64,000 nucleotides of DNA from positions 31,003,466-31,067,465 of the forward strand of contig OX393577.1 of NCBI GenBank assembly GCA_947652605.1. The letters run 5' to 3'. The stretch comes from Elmis aenea (lineage: Eukaryota > Arthropoda > Insecta > Coleoptera > Elmidae). This document shows positions 1 through 11,875 of the stretch, piece by piece. Below the pieces are notes generated by a model. It made no database searches. It was not told the origin of the DNA and was given only the letters and a program-made list of their open reading frames with translations. Position 1 is the first letter of the stretch. Every line of letters starts with the position of its first letter. Made by a program: the position numbers and the translations under genes.

Positions 1-882
1 TCGTAACAAGTTATTGTATATTTCAACTGTTAATATCATTATAAATAATTGCAAATTAAATTTTTTACAATTCAATGCATATAAATCGCTTTGCAAAACC
101 ATGTAATGTTAAACAATGAGTAACACGTAATCGCAATTACGGTAAATTTACATATTTGTTTTCGTTACATATGCAAAGGTGTAGCTCAAAGTTCGACTCT
201 AACATAAGCAGACTTCCCCATAATTACAATTATCCATGAATAATGTTACATAAACAATTCTTGGTACAATGAATCATATTAACACTCAACGCATTTAAAG
301 TGTACATTTCGTTACGACAAACTTTTAAGATGCAATGGAAAACTTTCGACACGAATATGTAGAATATTTTTGGTTGTTTAGGCGTTATGTATGTCGATAC
401 GTCAATCTGGTAGTGCGATAGTTAGTAATTACCATTCGACACCCACAGTGCATATGAAAACACAGCGTCGGACTGGTAAACAACTTATTGATTCTTCCTA
501 AACTTCGGCGTTAATAAAAGGGTTGGAGGCCACACATTAGCATAGCAACCACAAAGCTGTTTACACATAGATAATTATCGTGTCACAGCGCATAAAAAAC
601 TATCACTAACCAAACACATCGCAGTCTGCAACACTAAAATGTCGGAATTATATAAATATTTGTTTTTTTTTTGTATCACTAAAATAAATTATTTATTTAT
701 TTAGTCTGGTACTTTTTTTTACAATTTTCAGTCAGTTGAAATGCAATTTTGGGGCAAATATTTTAAGTTGATTATGAGAACCGATTTGTTCAATTTTTTG
801 ATGTATCGTAAAAGCGTTGGAAAAAAACTACTAAGAGCACTTATTTTTCATATAAGCGTCCCTACTAATAACACCTTATGTG
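1..882. other. AT-rich stretch, no gene seen
   Basis: No open frame of useful length, no recognised repeat terminus and no RNA gene was seen. The sequence is strongly AT-rich with short homopolymer runs. It ends at the 8 bp target duplication of the next hAT element. Confidence 0.6.
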
Positions 883-1301
883 CTTTAAAGCAGGGATGAG
901 GAGTCGGAGTCGGGAGTCGGAAAAACTACCGACTCCCGACTCTTTTGGTTTCGTTTTTTTTTGAGGATGAGAACAAAATAAAAAATTTAAAACAAAAACA
1001 AAATAACGACAATCGATTTTTTTTTAACGGAATCGATTAAGGCAACACAAACTAGTTTTGTCTGTGAAAGTTCAATTTTTATTTGCAAAAAATACTTGAC
1101 TGGATAAGGTTTATGGACAGCGCAAGAATACAAAACGCATGATTCATGTGATACACGGTAGGGTTAGTTCTGTAGTTAACCAAATCTTCTCCGTGTTAAA
1201 ATTTAAAGCTGCGTTCACATAGAAAAGTATTGCATTGTATTGTATTGTATTACAAGGTGCCTGCTAGAGTAGCGTTCACATAAAGGTGTTATAGTGGCAG
1301 C

Positions 1302-1609
1302 TAGGGGTGGGCGATATCCAAATTTCGATATCGAATATCGATATCGAAATTATATCGATATATCGATATTCCGATATATCGATATAATCGGAATATCGAC
1401 ATATCGAAATTTCGATATAAAAGCGGCGCGAAGCTAAAAAAAGTCGGTAAAAAAATGAAAAAGAGACTGGTAGCCTTAAAAAAAAAAGCTTCTCGCCCTT
1501 AAAATATCGATATATCGGAATGTCGGAATATCGATATATCGATATCCGATATTTCGATATCAAAATTACATCGATATTTATCGATATATCGATATATCGC
1601 CCACCCCTA
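1302..1609. mobile_element. hAT MITE rich in GATATCGATA words
   Basis: Termini TAGGGGTGGGCGATAT and ATATCGCCCACCCCTA form an inverted repeat, flanked by a perfect 8 bp duplication gtggcagc at 1294-1301 and 1610-1617. The 308 bp body is almost all overlapping GATATCGATA/TCGATATA words on both arms with an unrelated 90 bp centre. It has no coding capacity. The long frames crossing it on both strands are a by-product of the repeat and are not genes. Confidence 0.9.
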
Positions 1610-1631
1610 GTGGCAGCGCCAGCTACTTGTA

Positions 1632-2843
1632 CAGGGTGGACCAAATTCGAATGTTTTATGGGTATCTCGGTTACCGTAATAGATAGCGAAAATCTGATTT
1701 CGGTCTCTTGGGCTATTTTTTTGAGAAAATAACGCCTATGCAATCAGATTTTTTCTATCGGATTCCATTTTGGCACTACAGACGAAAAATGAAATTTCAT
1801 CATTTTTGAAAATTTGCTGCAACTTCTTTATTTATTAAATTAGAACAAAATGTTATAAAAGTTTTTTACACAGATTTTTTTGCTTAATTTAAAAACAAAA
1901 GTAATTTTTTCTTAGCCTCCTTGATTTTTGAGATATGGAGTAAACTTACATTTTTTTAAATGGAAACCCTAGTTGGCCATAACTTTATGTGAAAGAGTAT
2001 TTTTTTAGCTTTTCAAAAATATATAGTTTTATATATTTGTTGCAAAATATAACCAAGATATGGCCAATTTTGTAAAAATTCGATCATCAAAGTTTGCCAT
2101 GATTTCGTAAACAAGTGATGTTTGCAATTATTAAACAACTAAACGTCATTTCGAAGTAAATTTTTTAACTTTTAAGCAAATCCGTGTATTATTTTGTATT
2201 TTATAACTGTTCATTGTGGTTTTGTGAACATGGCTAAATTTTAACTCTTTGAAAAGTTTAATATGTTAGAATATTACTTTGTAAGTGATAAAAACGAAGC
2301 GGCTGTTGCAGAATTTACTTGGCAATGACGTTTAGTTGTTTAATAATTGCAAACATCACTTGTTTACGAAATCATGGCCAACTTTGATGATCGAATTTTT
2401 ATAAAATTGGCCATATCTTGGTTATATTTTGCAACAAATATATAAAACCATATATTTTTGAAAAGCTAAAAAAATACTCTTTCACATAAAATCATAGCCA
2501 ACTAGGGTTTCCATTTAAAAACATGTAAGTTTACTCCATATCTCAAAAGTCAAGGGGGCTAAGAAAAAATTACTTTTGTTTTTAAATTAAGCAAAAAAAT
2601 CTGTGTAATAAACTTTTATAACATTTTGTTCTAATTTAATAAATAAAGAAGTTACAGCAAATTTTCAAAAATGAAGAAATTTCATTTTTCGTCTGTAGTG
2701 CCAAAATGGAATCAGATAGAAAAAATCTGATTGCATATGCGTTATCTTCTCAAAAAAAATAGGCCAAGAGACCGAAATCAGATTTTCTCTATCTATTACG
2801 GTAACCGAGATACCCCGTAAAACATTCGAATTGGTCCACCCTG
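1632..2843. mobile_element. Long palindromic MITE with CAGGGTGG ends, TA target
   Basis: The left end CAGGGTGGACCAAATTCGA is mirrored by TCGAATTGGTCCACCCTG on the right, with TA on each outside edge (1630-1631, 2844-2845). The two arms are near mirror images for about 500 bp each, around a centre near 2170-2320. TA target and CAGGGTG ends suggest a non-autonomous Tc1/mariner relative. Its layout resembles the palindrome at 21562-22747, which also has CAGGGTGG ends and an inner ATCTCGGTTA word. Confidence 0.8.
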
Positions 2844-3532
2844 TACACTAATGGCGATTCCCATTGCGCATACGCAGGGTTAATCCGTAGATCACTGTGA
2901 TTGGTTCTTGTTATGGGGTATTGCAAGAAGCTTGGAGTTTGTAAGGTCTTGTGTGAACGCAGCTTAATAGTTTTCAGAAGCCGATATTCTATTTTGAAGT
3001 TTATAAGGTCTATAGGTATAAGGTATATAGAAATATGGTTCTAATGATAAAAAAAATTTAAGAGTAATTTTGTTTTGTTTAATTAACCGTAGTAAATAAG
3101 AAAGTCGATGTATAACGAGGGGTGTTTTGCAGATAAGTTTTGTAAATTGCGCAGTAGTGGAGTCTAACGTCCATATTTTAATGTTATTTCCGTCCTATAA
3201 AATTAAGTACCAAAAATCTTCCGTAGATTGAGCACAAGTTTTGCTAAATTTTGTGTATAATACATCATTTTTATCGAAAGGAAACTACATCTGTCATGTT
3301 TCTGTCAAATTTAAGTGTGAAAATGGAGCGCAATTGAATGTGCTTTATTTTATTTATTACGTACCTATTTCTGTTTGTTATTATTCTTTCATATTTTTTT
3401 TACAAATGGTTCATAAAACAAAATGTTTTTACATTTTTTATTATTATTTAGGAAACATAAGGAAATAAACCCTGTTCACCATAATAAAATACACGTAGGA
3501 ACGGAAAAAAAAACGGCTTTCACAGTAGTAAA

Positions 3533-3935
3533 TACAGGGTATCCACCTAGTGCGTATTTCTTTCATAGTTGCTTTATTATTTAAAATAGAAAAAAAGTTT
3601 TAGGACACAATTTGTTGAAGATCATACGATATCTAATTTTTTTTCAGCTGTACAGAGTGTTGGTCAATATTTTCAAAAAAACGTAATCATTCAAAAACTA
3701 TTGATTTTATGTACATAAAACCTTTTACATTTTTAAAGAGAATTCAATTTGGAATCTAAAAAATACAAAATATACAGAGTGTTGTATTTGCGCGGAAACC
3801 AAACACTCTGTATAGCTGAAAATAATTTTAGATTATGTATCCTATGATCTTCAATTAATTGTGTCCTTAAACTATTTTCTATTTTGAATAATAAAGCAGC
3901 TATGAAAGAAATACGCACTATGTGGACACCCTGCA
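3533..3935. mobile_element. Palindromic MITE, TACAGGGT family
   Basis: The left arm begins TACAGGGTATCCACCTAGTG and the right arm mirrors it, ending in CACTATGTGGACACCCTGCA. The arms match for about 130 bp through the CGTATTTCTTTCATAG region. Inside, a second inverted pair uses ACAGAGTG/CACTCTGT (around 3652 and 3800), so there are two nested sets of ends. No coding sequence was found. Confidence 0.7.
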
Positions 3936-4055
3936 TATACTAATTACGGTATTGTTTTTAATGAAAGCAGTCGGGAGTCGGACTCGGGTTTTAAAAAATA
4001 CCGACTCGGGAGTCGGTTATTTTTCTGCCGACTCCCCCCCATTCCTGCTTTAAAG

Positions 4056-5517
4056 GACAATATTTATAATTAAATTTATGATAAAATGCACGAGTTGTTT
4101 AATTTTAATAGGTACACATTTTATTTGTATTTTAAGCCAAATATTGTTGAGACACAATTGTTCAATTGTTGCCATTTTCAAGTGGAAAGAGGAAAGATAT
4201 ATACTTGTAAGACTCTTAACCAAGTTGACCGGTATCAAAATTATGTATACAAATCGGACGGACGTAACCAAAGCTTTCTGAATAATATAGTAAAAGCCGA
4301 GCATTCGCACGGTAATTAATTCAGTAATGTACTTAGTAAACCAACAAGTTCGAGCGGAGGCTTAGCTAACCGCCACTAAACTTACACTACTTTGCGGTAA
4401 AACAGAAAGGTAGAATGATTTGTTGAATCTCCAACTGCGTAGTATAATGTACGAAAACAGTTTCAATACAACCGAAAGTAACTATTTTTTATACACTTGA
4501 AGCTAGAGTCTGTAAATGTTATCAAATAGATTTTAATGGTCTATTTTCAGTTGTACAATAAAATGTCTTTCTTTACTGATTCGATTTTGCAATTACTTAT
4601 TAATGTTACCCTACCGCTAACGGGTTACAAAATCAAATGAAACAATGTGCCATCAGTAATTTAAAATCATTTTGCCAAGATACGACTGAAGTAATATTCA
4701 CAGGTAATATTGTATTGATATAGGTGCGAAATTTTCGAAAATCATAAAGCTGATTCCTTGAGGAAGAACACTGGATTACGGCTGCAATGCCGGTTAAAGA
4801 TAATTAAAGGTTACGACCGTTAAGTGAGGCGTGGAATTCCTTAAACTTCATCGAATGTCATTTGATCACTTTCACATAAAAATCGTGTGTGCAAGAATAA
4901 TGCTACAACTACTCACACCAGAAAATTGACAGCGAACAGTCGACGTATTGAAAACATGGCTTACTCCAGAGCGATTATCAATATTGCCGTAATTAAGTAA
5001 GAAATATCTACACTACAGGTAAATTTCAAAAATAATGACCAAAATTTAAGTCATATTTTTGAGGTAAAAATAGTTTTTGGCAATAAAACTGTTAGATAAT
5101 GCAGTTTACGGTACCAAAATTTTAATTTTAAAATACCTAATTCGTTTAACATATAACGGAAGCGTCTTACGAACCGTGACACTAGATTCTGTATAACGAT
5201 ACAGTGAAAATTATAAGCGAAAAATTAAAATCAACAGTGTATTTATTTTACTCGAACAAGATTCTGGCCTGTGCTCCGGTGACTAGTAATTGATTTCACA
5301 TCTAAATGTAGTTTATATTAGTTATGAAAGTGATATTATAATCGGAAAAGTTTTAAAACGACCTCTATCGAAGCATTGTTTGAATCAAGCTTTTTACAAG
5401 TGATTCAAAATTGTTTTATATGCTTAAGGTAACATTAGTTCATGAATACAAAACTAATATCTCTAAAAATTCTAACACTGAATAGGCCAAAAGTCACTTG
5501 CAGTTAAAAGAACTAAA
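4056..5517. other. AT-rich stretch, no gene seen
   Basis: Overlapping small frames occur on both strands near 4050-4320, with no similarity I recognise and no splice-site pattern. I see no repeat ends or RNA genes here. Confidence 0.5.
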
Positions 5518-5866
5518 CATGGACGGAACATGGTTTCAACAAGATGGTGCTACGACGCACACATCTTGTAAGACCGTGATAATTTTAAATCCAAATTCCA
5601 AATCGTCTTTTTTCAGATATGAAGATATACTGTGACCTGCTAGATAGCCCGACCTTACAGCACCGTACAAGTTTTTGTGGGGTTCTATAAAAGAACGGAG
5701 TTTATATTAATATGCCAAACACTCTGAGAAGTTAAAAGACACGATCATTGAACAAATAAACAATCTACCACTACTTGAACTGTAATTAAGGTTTCCAATT
5801 TTATTTATTTTCACAAAATGTACAATTAAAAGAAATTAGAAAATGTTATGGTCCACCCTGTACATT
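5518..5866 (+). pseudogene. Tc1/mariner-type transposase fragment, dead
   Basis: Starting at the ATG at 5518 the translation holds the second catalytic motif of a mariner-like DDE transposase (WFQQDGATTHTS). After a stop and a frame change near 5630 comes the conserved C-terminal block with PDLTAPYKFLWGSIKE. In that block the residue normally an aspartate (third D) is a tyrosine (PYK). At least three stops and one frameshift break it. It ends at CCACCCTG followed by TA (5856-5865), the same kind of terminus as other TA-target elements here. No matching left terminus was found, so this is a truncated copy. Confidence 0.75.
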
Positions 5867-5867
5867 T

Positions 5868-7279
5868 AAATGTTGTAACTTACTTTTAAAGCTACAATTG
5901 CTTTAGTGATACATTCTTTATGAAGACTAAATTACCCTTTACAATTTATCCAGTCTAATGATAACCGAAACATTGGAAATATATTTTTATATGATTAGTT
6001 ATCGATCTAAAAAGTATTATTTACTACCAACTATTAATGGTGTAAAAACAATTAATCACCGTTGACAACTAGCTGATTAATGAAAAACTATAATTGTCAA
6101 ATGAAAGTGCGTGAATTATAAATTATTCCGGTTAACATTAATTCTCTTCCAAAAAAACAACAATAGTTGTCATACAATTATTTAACAAATTTCACACTTT
6201 CACTAAGTAGCGCATACAAAGAAAACAAAAGTTCTAACCAAGCAATCAAAGTTTATAATGACGAAATGATTGCAAACTTTCGAATACAATTTACAAGAAA
6301 AAATTTCAATCTATACCTACTTACAACGAGTCAAATTTTGGGTTAAACAAATTTCAAAATGAACGACCACAAGAACATAATTTTACACATAAAACATGGT
6401 TACGTGTTACAAAATAATTATTTTAATAAAAGTAATAAAAAAGTAACATAAATGGGTTCGTACAAATAAGGCATTTTAGGTTAATTAAAATTACTTTATT
6501 ACATTACCTATATAACCTACTTCATTTACACAAACCCATAAAAAATATATGAAATATTAATTGGAATTTTCAAGAACACCGGACGTTACAAATCGTATTA
6601 CTTAACACTTTTGGAATTGGACTTGGGTTCTGAAAAAAACAAAAACTATTCTGAATTAGTGCAGCAGCGTCGGTTACCGTGTTAGGGTCAAACCTCAAGA
6701 ACGCATGCCTGCGGTCATTTTAAGCAAAAATATTGTAATTTAAAGAGTCGATTTGCAATTATTATTATTTAAATGAACTTAAAGTTTTCACCCACAAAAT
6801 TTAGAATCTGCTTGAAAGCAATTGCCCCTGATTGCACAGTATTGCTTTTTTATTTTTGGAACTTATGTAACTTGGTGTGCATTTTTATAGAATTACAGAA
6901 CTTGATAACACACATAAATCGTACAACAAAAGTTGTTTTAAAAGAAAAATGTGTTAATTTGTTTTTACTAAATGAAATAAGTTAAAAATAATTTACTAAC
7001 TTTAAAGTTCAACACTTTTGGACAGAAACAAAAAATTAAATATGATGCTAAAAGCTGTGTACCAAGGAACTAATCGGAAATTTATAAATCAGAATTTTTT
7101 TAATAAAATCTAATTTAATCAAACATGTTTTTAAACTGGCAAAAAAATCATTAAGCTACGAGAAAATCCAATAAGGCGATTAAAAATAGGCGATATATAA
7201 ATTAAAAAACTAAACTGCATCGAATTAGCAAAAAATAACAACACCACTAAAAAAGGAACAAAAACTGCCATGAAGGAAT
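5868..7279. other. AT-rich stretch, no gene seen
   Basis: No gene, RNA or repeat terminus could be supported. A 70-codon frame near 6773-6985 has low-complexity composition and no recognised motif. Confidence 0.5.
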
Positions 7280-7287
7280 GTTTACAG

Positions 7288-7501
7288 CAGGGCTGCGGAG
7301 TAGGGAAAAAAAAGTCGACTCCGACTCCTGATAATTTTAGTAGTTCGACTCCGACTCCGTTTGTTGAGTTTATTTTTTGCAGCAAAGGACCACCTCGCAA
7401 TTTTTTGTTGTACTCGGAGTCGGAGTCGGTACATTTTTTCCGACTCGGACTTCGACTCCACTGACCAGAAATTCCTCGTAAACTCCGAATCCACAACCCT
7501 G
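7288..7501. mobile_element. Compact hAT MITE, AGTCGG family
   Basis: The ends are CAGGGCTGCGGAGT and ACTCCGAATCCACAACCCTG, flanked by the perfect 8 bp duplication gtttacag (7280-7287, 7502-7509). The 214 bp body is nearly filled by CGACTCCGACTC and GAGTCGGAGTCGG blocks on opposite strands. It belongs with the element at 891-4047 by subterminal word and CAGGG ends. The frames on both strands inside it are repeat artefacts. Confidence 0.92.
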
Positions 7502-7509
7502 GTTTACAG

Positions 7510-10500
7510 AATTCTTGTAAACTAGAAAAAATGGCAAAAAATTAAAAAGCAGTATTTTATGGTTAACGCAATAGCAATATGTATCTTAAAAATGTTTTAA
7601 CATCAGCAGATTACTTAAGGTATTTGATAAATTTAAACGTATTCTTTATGTCCAACAGTCAGCGAGGTGTCAATGGTTGTCTTAAAATTTATTCATCCAG
7701 TAGACAATATTTTAGTTTGAGTATGTTAAATGTTTATTTCTTAATTGGCGTTTCAAAAAACTTTAAAAAAGGTTTAAATATTCTCAAGTTGAGCTTAATT
7801 TCACCAAATGTAATAATATTTTAATTATGTACCTATAACGAACCCAGAATTATACTGTTCTAAAACTATAAAAACCTTTTTGTCTCTTTTTAAAAGTATT
7901 ACAGAAATGCCAGGCAACATTGTTGAAATGCAGCAATAAATGCACTTTTCTGTAAAGCACGAAGAAAATATTTAATACATAAATATCATTACTCTATTTC
8001 AGCGTTTCCAAAATGTTGATCCACAGAACATACTGGGGTTCTATTAAGCGTTAGTGAGGGTTCCGCCACATTTTTAAACAGGTCCATCCTTTTACGTTAA
8101 TTAATATTAAACTAACTAAGAGTATGTTCCCATAACATCAAAAAATTTTGAATTTCATAAATGGCATTGTGGAAGCTATTTGAAAATTTACTAGGGTTCC
8201 GTATTGTTTAAAAAATCATAATAGGCTAAATTAAATTGGTAAACGCTGTCCTATTTCATTATGACCGCTAAGTGCAAAGTTCCCTTGGTTGAACGTTGGT
8301 GCTTAGTTCCCATTAAATATCAGTAGGTACTGTAGAAAGGAAAACAACAAGAATGAAACTATTTTTGCCATAAAACTGCACGTCACTTTATAAGCAATGT
8401 CATTTACATGACAACGATCAGCACTCGACGTGTATCACCAAGACCACGAGAAAGACGATCCAAACGTTTTTCAATTTATTGTTAGTAAAGACAAATGAAG
8501 AAACTTTACGACGCATCCAAAGTCCATTTGTAATTCGTATGTAACCATATAAAACCATTATTCACACAGAACTAAAACGATTAAAACGCGTTCCAAGTTT
8601 ATTATCATCGCATCTTGTTCATTCGTATATAGCTATTTCACTTAATAATTGGATACAATAACATGATAAAATAAGTAAAAGCATTAAACAATAATAAGCA
8701 AAACACCACCGATTTAAAATTTCATTTTAATGTTGGAATATTAAAGCAAAAATTACATCCCTGTGTGGTTAACCACGACATAGTTTTTAAGATAGGTAGC
8801 AATCAAAAACTTGTGGCTTACTCCTATTGAAAGTTGATAAATACTAAATAAGCAAGCAAAAACTCTGTTTTTAAAGAATGCACAAAAATTATATCTCACG
8901 GTTTGTTACTGTAATTATGAAACAGATTGTATAATGAACCAAAAACAGTTTCTAAATATATTGTAGTGTTTACGTTGACTGTCGGCATTTTATATAATGT
9001 CAACCTCTTTTTTATGGACATTAATTCGGATTCATTACGTCGTTAATCATAGCAACAAACAATTTAACGATGTTGAAAGCGCCGTGTGGGTGCTACACAT
9101 TAAAAAGTCGATATTTACAGCAAAGGTTTTCTTCTCACATAGAAAAATACAAATAACAAATATTGAAAAGATGTAATCCAATGCTTTTGCTTAAGCTATT
9201 CATAGAGTTAATATTCGTTTAATTATGACCATTTCAATCATACTGATTGATCATTTCATAAATAACTAAGCTTAATGAAAGAAAGCTTCAGTAATAGATT
9301 AATTAATTGCTATAAACATTTGCTAGGCATTTGCAACAGAAAATTGTTTCATATTATGCGTTCGTAGTAAACTTTTTTAGCTTAAAAACTAGATCATTTC
9401 AGTTGATTGTCATATCGAGTGTTTGTTGTCGTTTAATTTCATTACGACATGCATCTGGAAAACTTTGAATTGAATTCCCACTTCCAGTCGCAAATGATGA
9501 CATGTTTATCAAAACTAGAATAACTTTTAAACATTTTAAAGTAAACGCAACTAGCAAATTATAACATAATTTAACAACTGATAGACACATTGACGTTGCA
9601 GATAACATCTTAAATTATTTTAAAACGAAAATTGTTTGTTTTATTACTGCTCAAACGTTAACAAGATAAGCTGTCGACAAAGTCATCTAAATGAAGTCTT
9701 GTATCGCCAATGGCCACATCTACACCTGACATTGAATTTATACATTAACTTTCGCGGTTGCCATACATACATATAATTTATTAATGTATTTAATCGGTAT
9801 TAACCCACAGTGCGAGTTCGTAAATACGTCTTCGTTTTCTTGAATTTCCATTTTTTAACAGGGAATAAAAAATGTGTGTAAAAGAGAGAAACTTTAGAAG
9901 TATTTATTTGATTATTGCTGTTGTCTTTGAAGATCAAATGCAAAGTTTCAAAAAATGCATGTTTAAAGCTATATACAGTGTGTCCCAGCAAAGACAAATT
10001 ATTCAATAGCTCGCTTGTTGGTAAAAAATTTTAAAAAGTTGGAATTTAAATTGTTTGTTTTGTTTTTGGGCACCGATTCGTAACTTTGTTTCTTTAAATG
10101 AGACAACCTGTTTATTTTGCATTTTTTAGATTTAAAAGTAAGTTCTCTTTCTTTTAAAATCAAAGAAAATCTTTCAACTACTTTTAGAACGCCTGATCCT
10201 ACACAAATATTATCCGAAGTTAAGGTTAACCGACCTAGTCAGAATTTAAAGACTTTTCGAACCGTTTAACCATTGGGTATACCTACATGTAATTTTGATT
10301 TTTGTACATCAAATCGTACTTCCCTTTTAAATTTAAATATTCTGACCGTAAAACAACGCTAGCACGTAGTATAGACACGAATTCGCCTTATTAAACGTAA
10401 TTTAAAAGCCGTCAAGTATACAGTCCTGATAGCGCTATTCTAACAAAGCGTAATTCCTTTTTTATATTTTCATTTAACGTCAGCCTATTTCGAATAAAGG

Positions 10501-11875
10501 TCAACCAACCACCGACAATGGGGCTGAGCTTCCTCATTCTCGAGAGAAGAATCCTGAACGTGCAATGACATCGCACATTACAAGCGAACGTGGGTTAACG
10601 TTCATTGTAATAAAAATACTTAGGTTTCTCGTAACAAAAATCTCATCAATCCTAACAAATGAAAACGAGACTGGAAAAATTATGCCTGTGCAATTTTTTC
10701 ACAAATATTGATTAGATGATCAAACGTAGTTTTCAGCAATACGTACCTACTCACAAAACTGGTTATTTAAATAGAAAGTAACATATTTTCCAAAACCATT
10801 ATTCATTAATATTTTAAGTTCATATCAATAACACATTCTTAGCCGCAATCTGTCTGCACTTCTTCAGCTAGCTGTTACTTGAAGGTTGAAGGTAATAAAA
10901 TTTTGAACTAAGAAACTACTCATTATTTAAATTGAGCCGGAGAGGAGCATCTGTTTTTGTATCTATTCATTGAACAATTTATTTCCAGACGAAACAACTG
11001 AAATATGCTTGAATCATCTTTAAAAGTTAAAAGCTTTCTTAGACAGTGTAGAATGAAGAGCATCCGTTGCACTAAACTTCGTTATTCGAAAAGCTGTCTC
11101 CCGATACTAAACTAAAAATATAAAATTATACAAGAAAAATTATCTTAAATTATTGTTTTTGTCGTCTATAGTATCTTTCCAATTAACTTTCTATTGTCTT
11201 TTTTACTATTTTTTAAACAAAATTTTAAAAATATAAGTCTATGTACCTATATCTAACGTTAATTAAAAGCATAATATGCGAAAAATTAAAATACTTGTAC
11301 CAGGTAATTAAATATATTGCCGTAACTTACTAAATCACCAATAGCATATTGACAGAACAAACTGCCCTATGGAATAAATATGCATACATATTCTGCAGCA
11401 TATAAACATGAGACAACAACTATTATTACTTCAATCAGATAAAAATAGGTATAATCGATATATTCTTGAGATGCAGACAATGCGAATATTTAAAGACGGC
11501 TTGTCGGGTATGTGATGCCTATTCAATATTATTTATTTTATTCATTATATCCTACAGATAAATAATTCACTAAGAATAAAACTGAAACATAAAAAACTAA
11601 AAATATAAACACACCTGAGATATTTTTATTACAACACAACAAAGTAAGATAAAAACAGTCTATGATTTAAGCCAAGAAAACATTATGTCCAGGATTCATC
11701 ATAACATGATACTTATAAAAAGATATTTTGATATTTTAAGAAGATCGTTCACTCAAAGTGAACCTATTAATAACATATTCAATCGATACTGATGTAAGTA
11801 ACACAATTCGTACAAAAATCGACCAACAGAAAATTCGCAACATTTAAAAAATAATAATTAACGATGTATTAATAA
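7510..11875. other. Long AT-rich intergenic stretch
   Basis: No gene could be supported. One repeat-like end, TATACAGTGTGTCCC, occurs near 9972 without a visible partner. A short imperfect hairpin (ACAAGCGAACGT / ACGTTCATTGT) lies near 10579-10610. The part from about 11600 is the 3' flank of the NDUFV1 gene and shows no poly(A) tract. Confidence 0.5.

Larger units (their letters stand above)
1207..2964. mobile_element. PIF/Harbinger-like MITE, split by two insertions
   Basis: Terminal inverted repeats AGCTGCGTTCACA (left) and TGTGAACGCAGCT (right) are flanked by TAA on both sides (1204-1206, 2965-2967). A 3 bp TWA duplication is typical of PIF/Harbinger. Removing the hAT MITE at 1302-1609 and the palindrome at 1632-2843 leaves roughly 240 bp of element, a normal MITE size. 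No transposase is present. The family assignment rests on TSD length and termini only. Confidence 0.55.
891..4047. mobile_element. hAT-type non-autonomous element (AGTCGG family), composite
   Basis: The left end reads CAGGGATGAGGAGTCGG and the right end, read inward on the other strand, CAGGAATGGGGGGGAGTCGG. It is flanked by a perfect 8 bp duplication, ctttaaag, at 883-890 and 4048-4055. Imperfect CAGGG termini with an 8 bp duplication are the hAT superfamily signature. Both subterminal regions carry AGTCGG/CCGACT repeats that can fold (896-945 and 3968-4040). No transposase frame was found. Much of the interior is later insertions: a Harbinger-like element (1207-2964) holding two more elements, and a palindrome (3533-3935). 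A compact relative lies at 7288-7501. Confidence 0.85.

Noticed and set aside
4050..4319. Three overlapping frames of 67-86 codons
   Set aside because: Different frames and strands over the same AT-rich bases, no motif; chance frames.
9399..9608. 69-codon minus-strand frame with a hydrophobic N-terminus, resembling a secreted protein
   Set aside because: No recognised domain, AT-rich flanks and no downstream exon evidence; the length is expected by chance.
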